Translations under genes and position numbers: made by a program
Shown: positions 23,901 through 37,145 of the stretch, piece after piece
Layout: each line of letters begins with the position of its first letter
How positions within the stretch are numbered: position 1 is the stretch's first letter
The notes under the pieces: generated by a model
Database searches by the model: none
What the model was told of the DNA's origin: nothing
What the model saw: only the letters and a program-made list of their open reading frames with translations
Assembly (NCBI RefSeq): GCF_029867415.1
Contig: NC_081185.1
Location: forward strand, 71,433,156 to 71,497,155
Direction: 5' to 3'
From: Vicia villosa
Lineage: Eukaryota > Streptophyta > Magnoliopsida > Fabales > Fabaceae
Length of the DNA stretch: 64,000 nt

Positions 23901-24178
23901 ATATCGTCATTGAAGGAAAGTTTTGGTAAGATTTCATGGAATGGCAATGTTTCCAGAAACCAAGGGCAAGAGTGGAGAGTCTGTGGATTATGCTCAAAAT
24001 GATGAGTAGAGGTTGAGGACCTCGAAAGAGATGTGTTATGTGAGATCTAAGGTTTTCAACCGGGACGGTAGAGTACAAGTTTATAAGCAGATTGTGTTTC
24101 TTGGATGGAAATGCCATGATGTTGTTGTCATGGTGATCGGAAAGAATTGAGGACGAATTCTATTAAAGGGGGGGAGAA
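20948..24178 (+). mobile_element. Non-autonomous gypsy internal region, copy 2
   Basis: 3231 bp from primer binding site to polypurine tract (AAAGGGGGGGAGAA, 24165-24178). It matches copy 1 over its whole length with scattered substitutions, and near 21129 shows the empty target of solo LTR A. No frame exceeds about 107 codons and none resembles a retrotransposon protein, so movement would need enzymes from another element. Confidence 0.88.
20950..20961 (+). other. Primer binding site, gypsy internal copy 2
   Basis: TGGCATCAGAGC, one base different from copy 1 (TGGTATCAGAGC). Confidence 0.92.
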
Positions 24179-27044
24179 TGTAATACCCCGATTCTCCGGC
24201 ACTGATGATTATCATTTTATTGGCTAATTGTTAATTAGAGTACACATTTAGTCTTTTTGCATAATAATCTAAGAATGGTTATGAGTGAGTTAGTAGAGTA
24301 GTTGGAAATAAAAGAGATTGGTTAAGACCAAATGAGATTGGTTAGAAACTAACCAAATGGCATTATGGTGAATAAAACATAGTTGGAGGATAAAATGGAC
24401 TTTAAGTACTGCTTGCATGGGCTTAAGGGCATATTTGGGTGATAGTAATGCAAATCATAATTTTTGAGAGAGAGATAATTAGAGGCATGGAGGAAGAAGA
24501 AGAACTTATGTTCAAGTTTTCCATTTTCGCACCTATAGAACAGCCTTCACTAAACAGGTAATAACTCGTCACTCGTAACTCCGATTGAGATGATTCCGGT
24601 ATTGTTGGAAAGCTTACGAATTTCTCTACAATTTGCATATATGGATTGCCTCTTGCATGTTCTTAATCATGGAGAAAAGCGTGTTTGAATTAGAGGGTCT
24701 GATGCTGATTTTTAGAAAAGACATGCATGCGGGTTTGACAACATTGGAGGTAGAGTTTTGATCAAAGGAGAACCTTGAGAGCATCATTATCATCCTTTCA
24801 ACCTCAACAACTCAGAATCTTCATGGGATAAGGTAAGTTCCATTAGATAGAATTTGGGTAGGAATGAGAATTTCTTGCATGTTGAATGGGTTAGTGAGAT
24901 TATACCTGCTATATGTCAGTGTTTGGATACTTGTTGAAGTATGCCTAATTAATTGTTGAAAAATGTGTTCTTATGAGGTCCTTGCATGTTCTAGTAAGTT
25001 GATACATGTTAGGGTTTGATTTGGGATGAATTAGGGTGGAAAGTATGGATGTTAGAACCCAAATTCGTATTCTGCACTGTCAGGTTCGCTACAGCGAACT
25101 CTGTGTTCGCTGCAGCGAATGCCTGCAGACTGCATAATTATGTTTTCACTAAAACGGCCATAACTTGAGTTCTACAACTAGAAATGGAGTGCCGTCAGAA
25201 GCGTTGGAAAGGTCTTTCAGTGCTTTATGTGATATTGCTTAGATAACATGCTTTTTAATGCAGATATAGATTATGGCACATGATTAGGTGTTGCTTGGTA
25301 TTATAATAAGCATAATTTTAGCCTTGAGTTTATGTCAATAAGATGTGATCCTTGTGTTGAACCTAGACCAGAATGTTACCCTAACTATTAGGTTGTATAA
25401 TGTTATCCTAAAATGAGTATTGAACCCTTGTTCGTATTTTAGGAGTTTACATGTGCTATGGAAAGTTCTGATTTTTCCTTTGTTAAGAACTTTCGCTTAG
25501 CAAACTTTGGCTCGCTGTAGCGAATGCTTGCTGTAGCTAACGAGTAGAGAATAAGTCTGGGGATTAAGTTGATTTACTCGCTAGAACTCGCTACTGCTCG
25601 CTGTAGCAAATCGGGGCTTCGCTGGCCGTTCGCGTAGCAAACTGGTCTGATGCAGATACTTTTCCCTCTTGAGTGCAGTTTCGTTCCAATTTGGGAACCG
25701 AAAGCCTCTTGTTTTGGATTGAGAATTATCATGGAATTGTTTGAGTAAATATGCGTTTCTATGATGATTAATTGCATGATTACACTATGGTTATGACATT
25801 GATATGCATGTTGGATGAGTTATAAATCACATGTAATGTTATGTATGATTATGCATTGTTTTCCGTTTGTTCCGGTTGAACATTCGGATGTGATTGTCTG
25901 TGTGATGGCTGATACTGTGTTGTGTGATCTTGGTGATGTGTGTATGCTTGAATCGGAGTAAGCTTAAGCTACTAGGTGGTAAGGTCTGTTTATGGACTTA
26001 GTTCCATCATTTACCGTTGCGATGTGCTGGTGAGGGTCTTGAATGGCGTTTCCCACCTTGATGTAACACATCGGCGTGCTCGGTATGTATCTATGCACCT
26101 GAGCTACCATTGCGATATGCTGGTGAGGGTCTTGAATAGCGTTTCCCACCTTGATGTAACATATCGGCGTGCTTGGTATGGTGGGGTCGTGATGCCACGT
26201 AGGCTACATCACTTCGGACTCACCTCTAGTGATGTCACGTAGATAATCACTAGGCTTTAGCCCGGTGGGCTTGTATTGTCTCGTAGACGTTTTCGCATCT
26301 GTATAACCACCTGCGTATATACATGATTGATGAGGTAGTGACGCCATTAAGGAAGTCATTGCGGTAACTCATCACAGATGAGATTGTGTAGCCAAGTAGG
26401 CCTAAATCACATGGGATTCATCTGACTCATTGTGCAGTGGGATTATACGAGTCTCTTGACGCGATGTACAGGAGTGACTCACCGAGGGTGTGGTTTGGAA
26501 GCCTAGGTAGACGAGCGGGATTTACTCCTGGATTCCTCGTACATGGGTACGGGTCTGCATACTTATTTGTGATGGCGTTGATCCTGTTGTTGCTTTTACC
26601 TCATTGGATAGTTATGGGACTTCCATTGACGGTGTACCCTTGTTTGTATTTGCACCTGGCCGTGAGGAAAACCCGGATTCTTGGTGAATCCGTTTGATTG
26701 CATGCACCTTGTAGAACCGAGTGAACCCATAAGATAGGGGAATTCACTGAGATTTAGTAATCTCACCCCAATCCTCTTAATATTTTCAGGAACAGGTTAG
26801 AAGTAAACGGATTGCTTGATGGACTGCTTTGATCACTGTGGACAAGTAATTGGCAGGAAGACCTCGTCAGACATTATCTTTCCGTTGTGCATTGTTGAAG
26901 ACAAGCCGATCATATACGTTTTCAGTTCCATATTTGAATTGTATATGGATTTTAATTTCTTGTCTTTAACGCTTATGTATGTTTCTTGTACCATTTATAG
27001 CATCACTACATATTATTCTAGACATATATGTATGGGGTGTTACA
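24179..27044 (+). mobile_element. Gypsy-like LTR 3 (complete, 2866 bp)
   Basis: A complete LTR from TGTAATACCC to GTGTTACA. It contains the near-palindrome pair at 25085-25119 and a 93-bp duplication at about 26011-26180, and supplies the 109 bp missing from LTR 2. The 5 bases after it are TTCTA; the matching left duplication would lie outside the window. Confidence 0.93.
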
Positions 27045-27333
27045 TTCTACGCAGAGTAAAGACAGCCACAATCTTTTACTTGCAGAAGAAGAAACATCCT
27101 TATCTTCAGCCATTCTGATCAGATCACACTATCTTACATCAAACTTTTGTCCTTATAGTCACTAACAACTAGTGAAGTTTACATCATGAGAGTAATCAAG
27201 TATTGCCAGAACATACTACTACCACCAAGATCAGAACCTGCCCGTTCTAATCCATATTATGTCAGAACTACCACTTCAGACAATAATGTTGCTTCTTCAA
27301 ACATCACATGCACAATCCTAGACATTCTTACAG
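27045..27333 (-). mobile_element. Minus-strand SIRE relative, 3' region piece 1
   Basis: Sequence between LTR 3 and solo LTR B that continues at 45661. It contains no gene. On the minus strand it has the TTCTGA/AGAAG word bias of SIRE-type 3' regions, so it is assigned to the element ending at 63125. Confidence 0.55.
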
Positions 27334-27538
27334 GATAATGTCATACCCCAAAATTTGCCCTTCTCTTTTCATCTTCAATGACTCAAGGTTCAAGGGTTTA
27401 TTCAAGCAACATTCTCCTAATCGAGGGTCTGCTAAATTAGGGTTTTTCATTTTATCAAAGGAGTTCGGATCTTCAAGGCCTCAAATGGATCTCAAGGTGT
27501 CTCATATGCCTCAAGGTATCTCCAGGTCAATTATCAAG

Positions 27539-30500
27539 TGTCGCTACCGCGAAAATTAACAGAGTCGCCACTAACATATTTATCCTGGAAAGGAAGGGAA
27601 TGCCAGCAAACCACCAAACAAAACAACGGTCTCACGACCAGAGAAAAAGGGTAAGGGAGTCGGTTACGCGAGGGGAAGGTATTAGCACCCCTCGCGCCCA
27701 TTGTACTCGATGGTATCCACGCCTGTGTCTAAATCTATGGGTGTGTAAGCAAACTACGCTAATCTGGACTAAAATGAATGTAGAATGTAGGGAAAAGAAA
27801 GGATTATGCTCGCACGGGCCCTACCCCGCTGCCTACGTATCTGTTTTGCAGAATCAGAGCTACCGTAGCTCGGCTAACTAATTTCTGTTTGTTTTGTATT
27901 TTTTAGGTGAACGAGTTACATTCACACTCCGCTGCTCGACCTTTGGAGACTTATGCTGGGAATGGAGCGGAAATAACAAGCTCTTAAGAAAAGAAAATCA
28001 AGAGTGTGGTTTGTGTTTTAAAAGATGCATGAGGAAAACCTAGGCTAAGGGGGAAAGCTTGCTACCTAATGTTATCATACAAAGGGTGCAAATCTAAACT
28101 AAACTAACAACCTACGAGAAAAAGGGGAAGCATACAATAATATCACACAAACGAGCATCCGCTCGTAAAGCAAACAAACCAACGGTACTGACCGAATGGT
28201 AGAAAAGCGGTCCCGCCATAGCCAAGGGGAGCAGCTCAACCCAAGTCAACCAAGCATTAGACCTCGCGAAAATGATCGGGCCATAGACAAGAGGGCGGAC
28301 CCCTCTCAGCAACCAAGCCGTCACGGATTGTAAAGGAAAACGGTGCGTGCGTACACCGAGCATCAGCGTCGAGCAACGCGAGCTATAAGAAAGGCGGGGG
28401 TCCGGCTGCATGAACCCTTTTCCTGACATACTCGATAACAAGATCTTGTGCAGGTTCAGAAGCGAGCCACGCGTAGCGTGCGCATACTGAACAGACTCGA
28501 TGAGACTAGGCGGGGGTTGATTGCTAACCCTTTCCGCGTGCCTTCCATGAGGACTTAACGGAGTGCCATATAGGACTTATTACACCGTGACTCCCTGCCG
28601 CAAAGCACAAATGTAAACACACCAACAAAAACAGAGCCTCTTTCGAGGGCTTGGCCAGATGCATGTCTAAGTCCTACTTCTCATGTTAAAGGATGATGCG
28701 AGAGAGCGGTAAAAGGGACCAGGAGACAATACCGAGCGGATAGCAAATCCGCAGTGAGCTAGCAACGCAAGCAAAGAAGAAACTTCACGTAATCTAACAT
28801 CCAGCAAAGCCGGGAGTCCAGCATAAGCGTCAAAGCGATGCGGTGTGAAAATAAATCACAACCGCTATGTGGTGCGTATCAAACACAACCACACAAGCAA
28901 CCTGCAAGAGAAACACAAGCCAGACGATACAGGAATATACATCTCAATGAATGAGAGATCAGGTGAATCGCATCGGGCATAAGTTCGTGTCCCACAAATA
29001 AAGTGGAACACAATGCAAATCAATCGCACCGGAAGCGAATTCGTGTCCCACAAATAAAGTGGAACACGAGGCAATCGAATCACAATCGAACCCTCTCAAA
29101 GTACCTCGCACATCTCAGCAAACAAATCAGTAATAACAAGGAGACATGCACACCGCCATAAAAAATAATAGAAATTAAATTCTAATCAAATTCTAAAACA
29201 AAATCAAATTGTTTTTCATGACATTTTATTAAAGAATTAAAACTAAACTATGTAAGAAAACATGTAAATTCTAATAAGCAAAATATTGCATATTTTTATT
29301 CATTTTTATCATACAAAAGTCTAACAAAAAATTGATTTTATTACATGAAAGAAAATAGGGAACAAAACTAGTTAAGACAACTAATTCTAATGTGAATTAA
29401 AATGAAACAGGGGTGAAATATGGAAAACAGTGGTGCATTGAGCAGTACAAAGGCGCAGGAATTCCAATCTGATAGGCCCAAGTTGTGTTTTTGTTTATCA
29501 CAGTTTTTGGCCAAAAAGGAGGTGTACATGGGCTAGATTAGTGGTGTGGACAGCAATTCGTTGCATAGCCCAAGAGAGTGTTTTTGTTACAGTTTTTTTG
29601 TCAAGAAATGGTGGCAATTGGCTCAGGAGAGGGTGCGGTCAGCATTTTCGGTACAGGCCCAAGATTATCCAGTTTTGTTTGATCCAACAACAGATTCAGA
29701 ATTGTGATTCAATTAATATCAATCCATTTCAATTAACCACAACTAATCAATGTATTAACCCAATTAACCTCAACTAACACTATTCAATTATGATTAAACA
29801 AAAAAAAATCAAAAATAGGGAAGAGGAATTAGGTTTACGTGCTTGTGGCCTGAACAACATCACTCTCCACCTCTCTTCTTCTCGTGAACAGTGGCGGTGC
29901 TCCTTCTTCTCCGATCAAATGGCGCGGCGGAGAACCTCACTTCCCCGATGAAACAGCGCCTCATGACTCAGCCTTAACTCTCCTCTCAGTTCCGATTCAC
30001 ACTCTCTCCGCTTTCAATCTCCGATTCAAAGCTCCGACTGTTCTCCTTTCTCTCGCATCTATCCGATCCCATTGCCTCAGAAATCAATGGAATAACAATC
30101 ATAATCTGAACGATGTTCTGATGCTTGTGATAACGATGGTGACAAAGGTTGAGCGAAGCTTGAAGGTTCGCGAAGTTGCGATTGGCAAAGTTGTGTGGAT
30201 GAATCATGGGATCGAGCAGTGGAGAACTTCAACCTCAGGTAACTTTTTAGATTTCCGTTCTTCTTCTCCTTCTTGCTACTGTTTCTGTGTAGTGATGCTT
30301 GCGACGATGATGTTGTTGTTGCGTTTCGTAGCGGAGTGATGGTAATTGCGTTGCAGAATTATTTATGAAGAATGTTGATTTGTTATGCTTGAAGAAGGAT
30401 TGTGATGGTGATGATGATGAAGATTCTTGATAATTCTGCAGATGTACGTTGAAGGTCTGATGATGAAGATCAAAGGCTGAATCCGTGTGAAGTTTCTGTT

Positions 30501-31537
30501 ACGATTTTCTGTTAGAGAGATGAAGTGTAAAATCATCGATTCAGCGGTGGTGAATTGAGGGAAGATGAATCATCGATTCAGTGATGGTGAATTGAAGGAA
30601 GATGAACGAAGAAGGGAGTGTGAACGAGAGATGAATCGGAGAAGAGTTTGTTACATTCTGTTACAGGTTTTTTCTCGGTTTTTCCTGTTATTCCTTTTCT
30701 TCAGCTTTCTGTTAGAAATTTTTGTTAGCAATTTCCCTGAACCTGTTCCCTTTTATGCTGCTACTTGGCTTGTGGTACTTTGGTGCAACACGGTTTTGAG
30801 CTTGGGTCGGTTTCGTTGTATTGGAAGCTGCAAGTCTGAACCGGTTTTCTTTATATGATTATGCAGGTTGTTTCAACATGGTTTAAGCTACGGAATCGAC
30901 GTGGTCCGATTTCCATGAATTTCTCGGCATCATAGCATGAAAGAACTGAATGCTTGACCACGGTAGTTTGGAAGAATTGAATCAATGCCTGAAACTTGTA
31001 GAAGCAACTTAGAATATGAAGCCAAGAGCATCTTTGTATAATTTTGTATGAATCTGTAAATGTAATTTGAACATGGGCTATGGTATATATTTTTGTAATG
31101 AAGTATGGACTCTTCTTGAATTTGGATTTTGAATGAAGATTAACACAAAGATGAGCAAAACTTGAACAAATGAATGATTGAGGGAACCTGAATAAAATTC
31201 ATAAATACTTAATGAATCCTTTTTTTATGAGTGAACTCCAATCCACTTGCAACTTCAATGGACCCCGAACTCTATTTAATAGCATCAATCTAACTCAAAC
31301 TTGCACGGGAAGCCACCAATAAATCGCAAGTATAATGTTGTCACTGACACAATGCTCTCTTTTAAGCTCATACCCTTTTATTATGACTCACTATCTTGCA
31401 ATTCATCCCACAAACCTCTTGAATTAATGATCTCGAAATAACAAAACTCTTTATTTTTTCTCGATTTTCGAACGACGAAATAAACGTCTTTGATAACTTA
31501 TAGCTCAAATAAAGAGGGCAAATTTTGGGGTGCAACA
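27539..31537 (-). mobile_element. LARD 3' LTR (left)
   Basis: 3999 bp, aligned to 38566-42565. On the plus strand it begins TGTCGCTACCGCG and ends GGGGTGCAACA. A 151-codon frame at 29884-30339 recurs at 40912-41367 only because the LTRs are copies; it runs antisense to the element and resembles no known protein. Confidence 0.93.
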
Positions 31538-31550
31538 GCTGCCCCTATTC
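31538..31550 (-). other. Polypurine tract of the 15-kb element
   Basis: On the minus strand GAATAGGGGCAGC abuts the TGTTGCACC start of the 3' LTR. Confidence 0.75.
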
Positions 31551-32064
31551 AAACTTCTTGAACCTGACGAGCGAGAAACGAAAGTTTCGAATAGTTGAGG
31601 TGGAAGGAGATTGAATACCAGAATGAACTCGAAAATTTGCGCTCTTGATCAATAGAAGATTCCATCTTGCAATAAGAAGGAATGTACCACCCCGCAAGCA
31701 GGGAGAAAAAACTTCAATTGACCTGGATAGTTAAATATGCTCCCTCTTGTGATAAGTGGGAACGGGCACCCACAGGCAGGGGAAAACACTTCAAATGATC
31801 TGGTTATCAAGAGAAGGAACATCTCGACTGATCTGAGTATCAGACGTAGCAGATGTCTCCGAACTTGCATCGGGATAGATGTCTTAAGTCGATCTGGGAA
31901 TCGAGGGAGATACATCAGTTGAATCGGACATCAACGGGTAATAGGTATCTCTGATCTGGGAATCATGATCTGGGAATCATGATCTGGGAATCAGGGCAGA
32001 CATCTCTTCTGATGCAATTAAATCATCAGGTAGATATTCCAACTAATCTGGGAATTAGCGGCTA

Positions 32065-32700
32065 GCTCCTTCGTAAGACCACGGGGATCCGGAGGCGGTT
32101 CCTTCAACTGAACTGGTAATCAGGATAGGAACAATATCTCTTCCGAACTGTGTACGCCGGGGAAAGAATGCCTTTAAACTGATCTGGACATGATGCCAGA
32201 AAATAAGTAGGACAATCTTCATCTGAATGAAAAAGTCAATCAGGTAAACATCTCCATCTGATCTGATGATATCAGTGGCTTGCTCCTTCGTAAGACCACG
32301 GGGATCCGGAGGCGGTTCCTTCAACTAATCTGAATCTGAATATTAGGATAGGAACAGATGTTTCTTCCGAACTGTGTACGCCGGGTAAAGAAAACGTCCT
32401 CAACTGATGGTTAGGCATCAGGACTGGGCAAACAAGTTTCTTCTTCTGAACGAACTAAATCGTCAGGGAGTAGATATTTCCAACTGATTTGATGTATCAG
32501 AGGGCTTGCTCCTTCGTAAGATCTTGGGAGATCCGGAGGCGGTTCCTTCAACTGAAAGTTTGATTTATCAAGAATAGGAACAAATATCTTCCACCGATCT
32601 GGGGGCATCGGGAATAGGAATGTCTTTGAACTGATCTAAGCTACGCCAGAAAATAAGTAGAACAATCCTCTTCTGATTCAACACATCAGGATAAGCGCCT
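32065..32700. repeat. Three-copy repeat of about 220 bp
   Basis: GCTCCTTCGTAAGA units start at 32065, 32282 and 32508 (periods 217 and 226) and each continues with ATCCGGAGGCGGTTCCTTCA. Confidence 0.85.
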
Positions 32701-32939
32701 GTGATGACTAGGCGAATATTGCTCTCTAGGGAGCATTTGAATCTGGATAACTTTCCTGCAGAAAGAAACAACAGATATGATATGATTTATGCATGATGCA
32801 TGTATGAATGTATATGGAATAACGCTCCCAAGAGGGAAGGCGCTATACGCTTAGAAAATGCAATGCGAATGATGCATGATTCAGACGCTGCTTAGAGAGA
32901 CAACGGAGGAGCACAGAATTGCTGAAGCAGTCTTGGAGA

Positions 32940-33690
32940 GAATATGGAACTCTGTGGGGAAGACAAGATGAGTGACCTGAAGTCACTATTGCGAGCTGAC
33001 AAAGATGGATCAGAAATATGCTGGAGATGATCAAATCTAGACGTGAGCTCTGCTGGAGGAATAAATCCTGCTTGGGGATATGGAAATCCCAATTAAGTGC
33101 TTAGGGGAATACCCTGACAACTTCACTGGAGAAGCAAATTCTCGACACACTGGGGATGAGGAGATAAGAGCAAGTCGTGAAGATAACTCTGATGAGGAGT
33201 GACCAAATTGCTTGTATAGGACGCATTCCGCTGGGGAAGTCCTAGATGAGAACAGATCCTGCTGAGGATGCATGTGAATCTTTGCTGAGGAAAGAAAATT
33301 TAGTGGGGAAGATGAATACTTCTGCAAAGCGAGCCACTGAGGAGATAAGAGATCTGCTGGGGATAAGGAACTCGGCATAAGAACCTCTTGTTAAGGCAAC
33401 TCCACTGGGGAATAAGATGACTCTCCTGGGGAAAACAGGTCGATCTGTTGGGGAGAGAAACACTCTACTGGGGAAATGAGGAATTCGGACAAATAACCTC
33501 ATTAAGAGCTTGCTGGGGAATCAGATATCATTCAATCATGATTCAATCATTAAGGCTTCTAAAGCACGGAGATCTCGTTGAAATGTGCTTTGCTGAGGAG
33601 ATGGGAATCTTAGGAACAAAGAAAGTCTCATCTGAATGTACTCAGCTGGGGAATGAGAATCTTTCATTAGGAAGCACTCGGCTGGGGAGT
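32940..33690 (+). repeat. Degenerate CTGGGGA word array
   Basis: At least a dozen CTGGGGA or close variants are scattered at intervals of about 20 to 130 bp. The best, GACTCTCCTGGGGA (33419-33432), matches 13 of 14 bases of this element's own primer binding site, but on the opposite strand. Confidence 0.7.
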
Positions 33691-36289
33691 GAGAATCTCT
33701 CATAGCTAGGTCCGCCAATATGCTGATATGGTATACTCGAAAGGATGTACTTGCGATATAAACAGATGAAAATGCCCCAGGATATAGCATGACATCTTTG
33801 AGGTTTCCTCACATGGCAGAGGATAGTGATGCTCACCCATAATGGGCAACTGCAAGAGCAAAAGATTGTTAGACATCTTGGCTTTGAAACTTTCCAAACA
33901 AGCAATGGATTCAATGAGTTGATAGGCAAGCATTGATTAGAACATCAAACAAGTATCAGCCGGAGCATCAAACAGGCATTGGTTCTCCAAGAGAATGCCA
34001 CCAGGAAGTGGGCTTAATGGGTCAAGCAAGTATTGACTTCAGAGGAACCAAACAGGCATTGGCTTTCAAAGAATTATGTAGATTCACACTGATTGTAAGG
34101 ATGCCAACAAGTATTGGACTTTCAGCTTTTAACTGCTGAGGATGACGACCCTGACGGTTCTCAAGTTCATAAGTTATTTAGCTCACACCTGAACTTTAAA
34201 CTGAACATCTCCTGATGAGGATAAAATGCCAATGTATAATGTCTTGCCTAGCCTGTAAGGACTTTGACAAAATTCGTCTCGTAAGGACTTCTTGAGATTT
34301 GTGCTGTCATAGCCAATTTGCCCCAGTATCATGAACTTCGAAACCATGCCCCTGATTGACTTGCATTGGAGGTAACCTCGACTGTGCTTGAGTGAATGCC
34401 CGTGATTACTCAACACTTTGAGAGATTCTTCGAATCTTGACCCGATTGCCTCAGATTGAGTGAAAACTTGCTCGACAAAGTATTCAAACGCTTTTGTGCC
34501 CCTTAGGGTGATCAAACTTTGAAATATTGCTGCCTCTACTCAACGGAGTTCGGAAGACAACTTGTCCTTCGGGAGGATAAAACATTTTCATCTGAAGTTC
34601 ATGATGGAAACTTTCTTGATGTCAAGCACTTGTTCATATGCAAAGAATGTTTATTATGAGAAATATAATTCTAATGCAAAGAGTATGTTTGTCTTGAAAT
34701 TTAAATAAACTTTATGAAAGGATGTCGTAACATCGATTTTTTTGTTAAAGAAAGATGGTGTGATACCAACTCAAACGCTTTAGCAAATCTCCTAGGAGTC
34801 AGTTTACCGTATTCTCGTGTATAGTCTGCTTTTGAATTAACCCATGCTTCAGTTAGGACTTTTCAGGGTTGTAACGTGGCCAGGTTCATGGTTTTTAGAA
34901 AAAAGGATTTTTAGGCTCAAATTATTTAGTGCCCACCCCCTTCGTGATATTCTCCAGTCCTAAGTTCAGTTAACTTGACATGAGCATTCGGCTTTCAAGA
35001 GGAGTTTGGAAATGACTGAGGAGTCAAAGAGGTCTTCTGGACACGGCCGTCACTTTACCTTTTGTTTTTGGTGTCTGATCACACGACTTTGCTCTTTTGA
35101 TGAGGATTCTTATTTTGTAATCCTTGTTTTTCGCTTTTGCTTTACTTTTTTTGTTTCCCTAACTTTTGCCTGGACAAATTCTTTTGAATTTTGATTTGGA
35201 TGTCCAGCGGGATGCCCTAACTTTTGCCTAAGTCACTTGTTTTCAAGTTATTGACTTAGCGGGCTTTTTCTTCTTTTTTTTTCATTCTTTTTTTTTGAAC
35301 AAGTCATGTGATTCGGAATCTTTGATTTATTTGAAGTGATAGTGACTGCCTGAGTCCTTGATTGATGAAGAATTACTATCGTGGTATCGCCATTTTCTGA
35401 CCTCCTGATATGAGGGATAAGCCACACCGGCTTTGATGTTGGTCTTGACCTCCTGATGTGAGGGATAAATTTGATGTCTCAACCTCCTGAGGTGAGGGAT
35501 AATCGTGGTGGATTTGACTTTACTCAATCTGTTGAAAGATAGCCATTATTGTATCCTTAGATGTAGCTCATGATGAATTTTGAATGCTCGATCAGGTTAA
35601 CTGAATACTACCCGCCCCTGGGTTAAATGTGAGGGTTTTTTCGTATAGAAAAGAAACTCCTACTTCGAAGGCTCAGAGGGGTTAACGAGGGTTTCACTCC
35701 CTTATATCTCCAGTGTTTGGGGATTTGAAACAATGCCTGTACATCATCAACAGGGTTCTACTCGAAAGCATACCATTTGAGGTTCTTGGTATTATGTTCA
35801 TCATTCTCCCTACGGAGTTATCATGCTTTATTGACAAGAGTTGAGTATCACAAAAAGCATATAACACATATAAGAGCAAAAGCGAATGGATTTTCAAGAC
35901 AAACATATCCAATGCATTATGATTATAGTTCAAAAACAAACAAGTTTTGCATGCAATAGTATTGAACAAACAAGAAAGCTTAAACATGAAAATGCATGAT
36001 GATTTAGGAATTGTCAAAGTTGAGGAGATCTTCTCCGTATGGACTTATTGCTTCAGAAGATCCGCTAAGTCAAAGAAGAACTTCAATTCTGGCCTTCAAG
36101 TGCGAATATGATAGCCTTTGAATCAATCAGGTCTTGAATCTTGTTTTTGAATGTCTGACAACCTTCACTCAGATAACCAAGTGCGGCATAGTGAAAAACA
36201 CACCAAGTGTTGCATATGTTCAGGTAGAACACTTTAGATCACTTCCTGGAAGAAGATTTCGGCAAATTCATACAGAAGTTGCAAGTGTC

Positions 36290-37145
36290 TAGCTTTTAGG
36301 GATTTGAGCCATGCTAGTGGTGCACAAACTCAAGATACAAGGCGTCTTGCTTATCCCTCGGTCGGGAGCCCCAAATACAGTGACTGGAGTTTGTGAACGC
36401 TTTAGGGATTTGAGCTGCCAATGATGTGAACTCAAGAACACGGAGTCTTGCTTATCCCTCGGTCGGGAGCCCCAAATATAGTTGCTGAAACAAAAATCAA
36501 CATACTGAATGGAGGAAATGACACACAACGAGTGTCGGGAAAGAAGCCTCTGGAAAGTACAGGTTCTAAGTGATTCTCATGAGTTACTCTTTGGAAGAAC
36601 AAACATTCTACTTGCAGCAGATGAAATGAGATTGAACAGTAGAAACCAATATGAACAAACTCAAACATCTCAGCATCGAGCAAGTTCTGGACTTTTTGTA
36701 CTTCAACACCTTGTAAAGCTTGACATTATGATTGAGTTTCCCCAGCATGGAAAACACCGAGTATTGTCATCGGAATCTGGAGAGCTATATGTGGTGAGGA
36801 AGAACCAAATCATGAATCTTAACCAACTGAGATTCCAACAAGCAGGGATGCAATTGGACACAAGGCATGAAGACCTCGTCCGCTTGTTTCTCATATTCTT
36901 TCTGTCCTTGTTGACAAGAAAAGACTATTGACAAGGAAACTCCAAGATGAGGAGGTGACTCAGGATATTAAACAGAACCTTGAGAATGAGAGGTGCCTTG
37001 CAGAACACTCTCGATTACTTCCTGGAAGAATATTCTGGCGAAGTCACACGGAATTTTGTAAGTGCTTTAGGGATTCGAGCAATGCAAATGGTGCAATGCT
37101 CAAGATAGACAATGTCTTGCTTATCCCTCGTGCGGGAGCCCCAAG
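36290..37145. repeat. Dispersed repeat with GGGAGCCCCAA core
   Basis: Three copies of a block of about 80 bp (at about 36292, 36403 and 37066) share TTTAGGGATT(T/C)GAGC at one end and GCTTATCCCTCG...GGGAGCCCCAA at the other. Confidence 0.8.

Noticed and set aside
29884..30339. 151-codon plus-strand frame repeated at 40912-41367 as a possible conserved gene
   Set aside because: It is repeated only because the two LTRs of one element are copies; it is antisense to the element, has no recognisable domain, and the copies differ without sign of coding constraint.
33037..33378. Minus-strand frames with SSPAE-like repeats as a repetitive protein
   Set aside because: They are readings of the CTGGGGA array; similar frames occur in other phases and none has a clear start or continuity.
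36509..36931. 140-codon plus-strand frame in the 15-kb element
   Set aside because: It is antisense to the element, crosses repeat blocks and has no recognisable domain.
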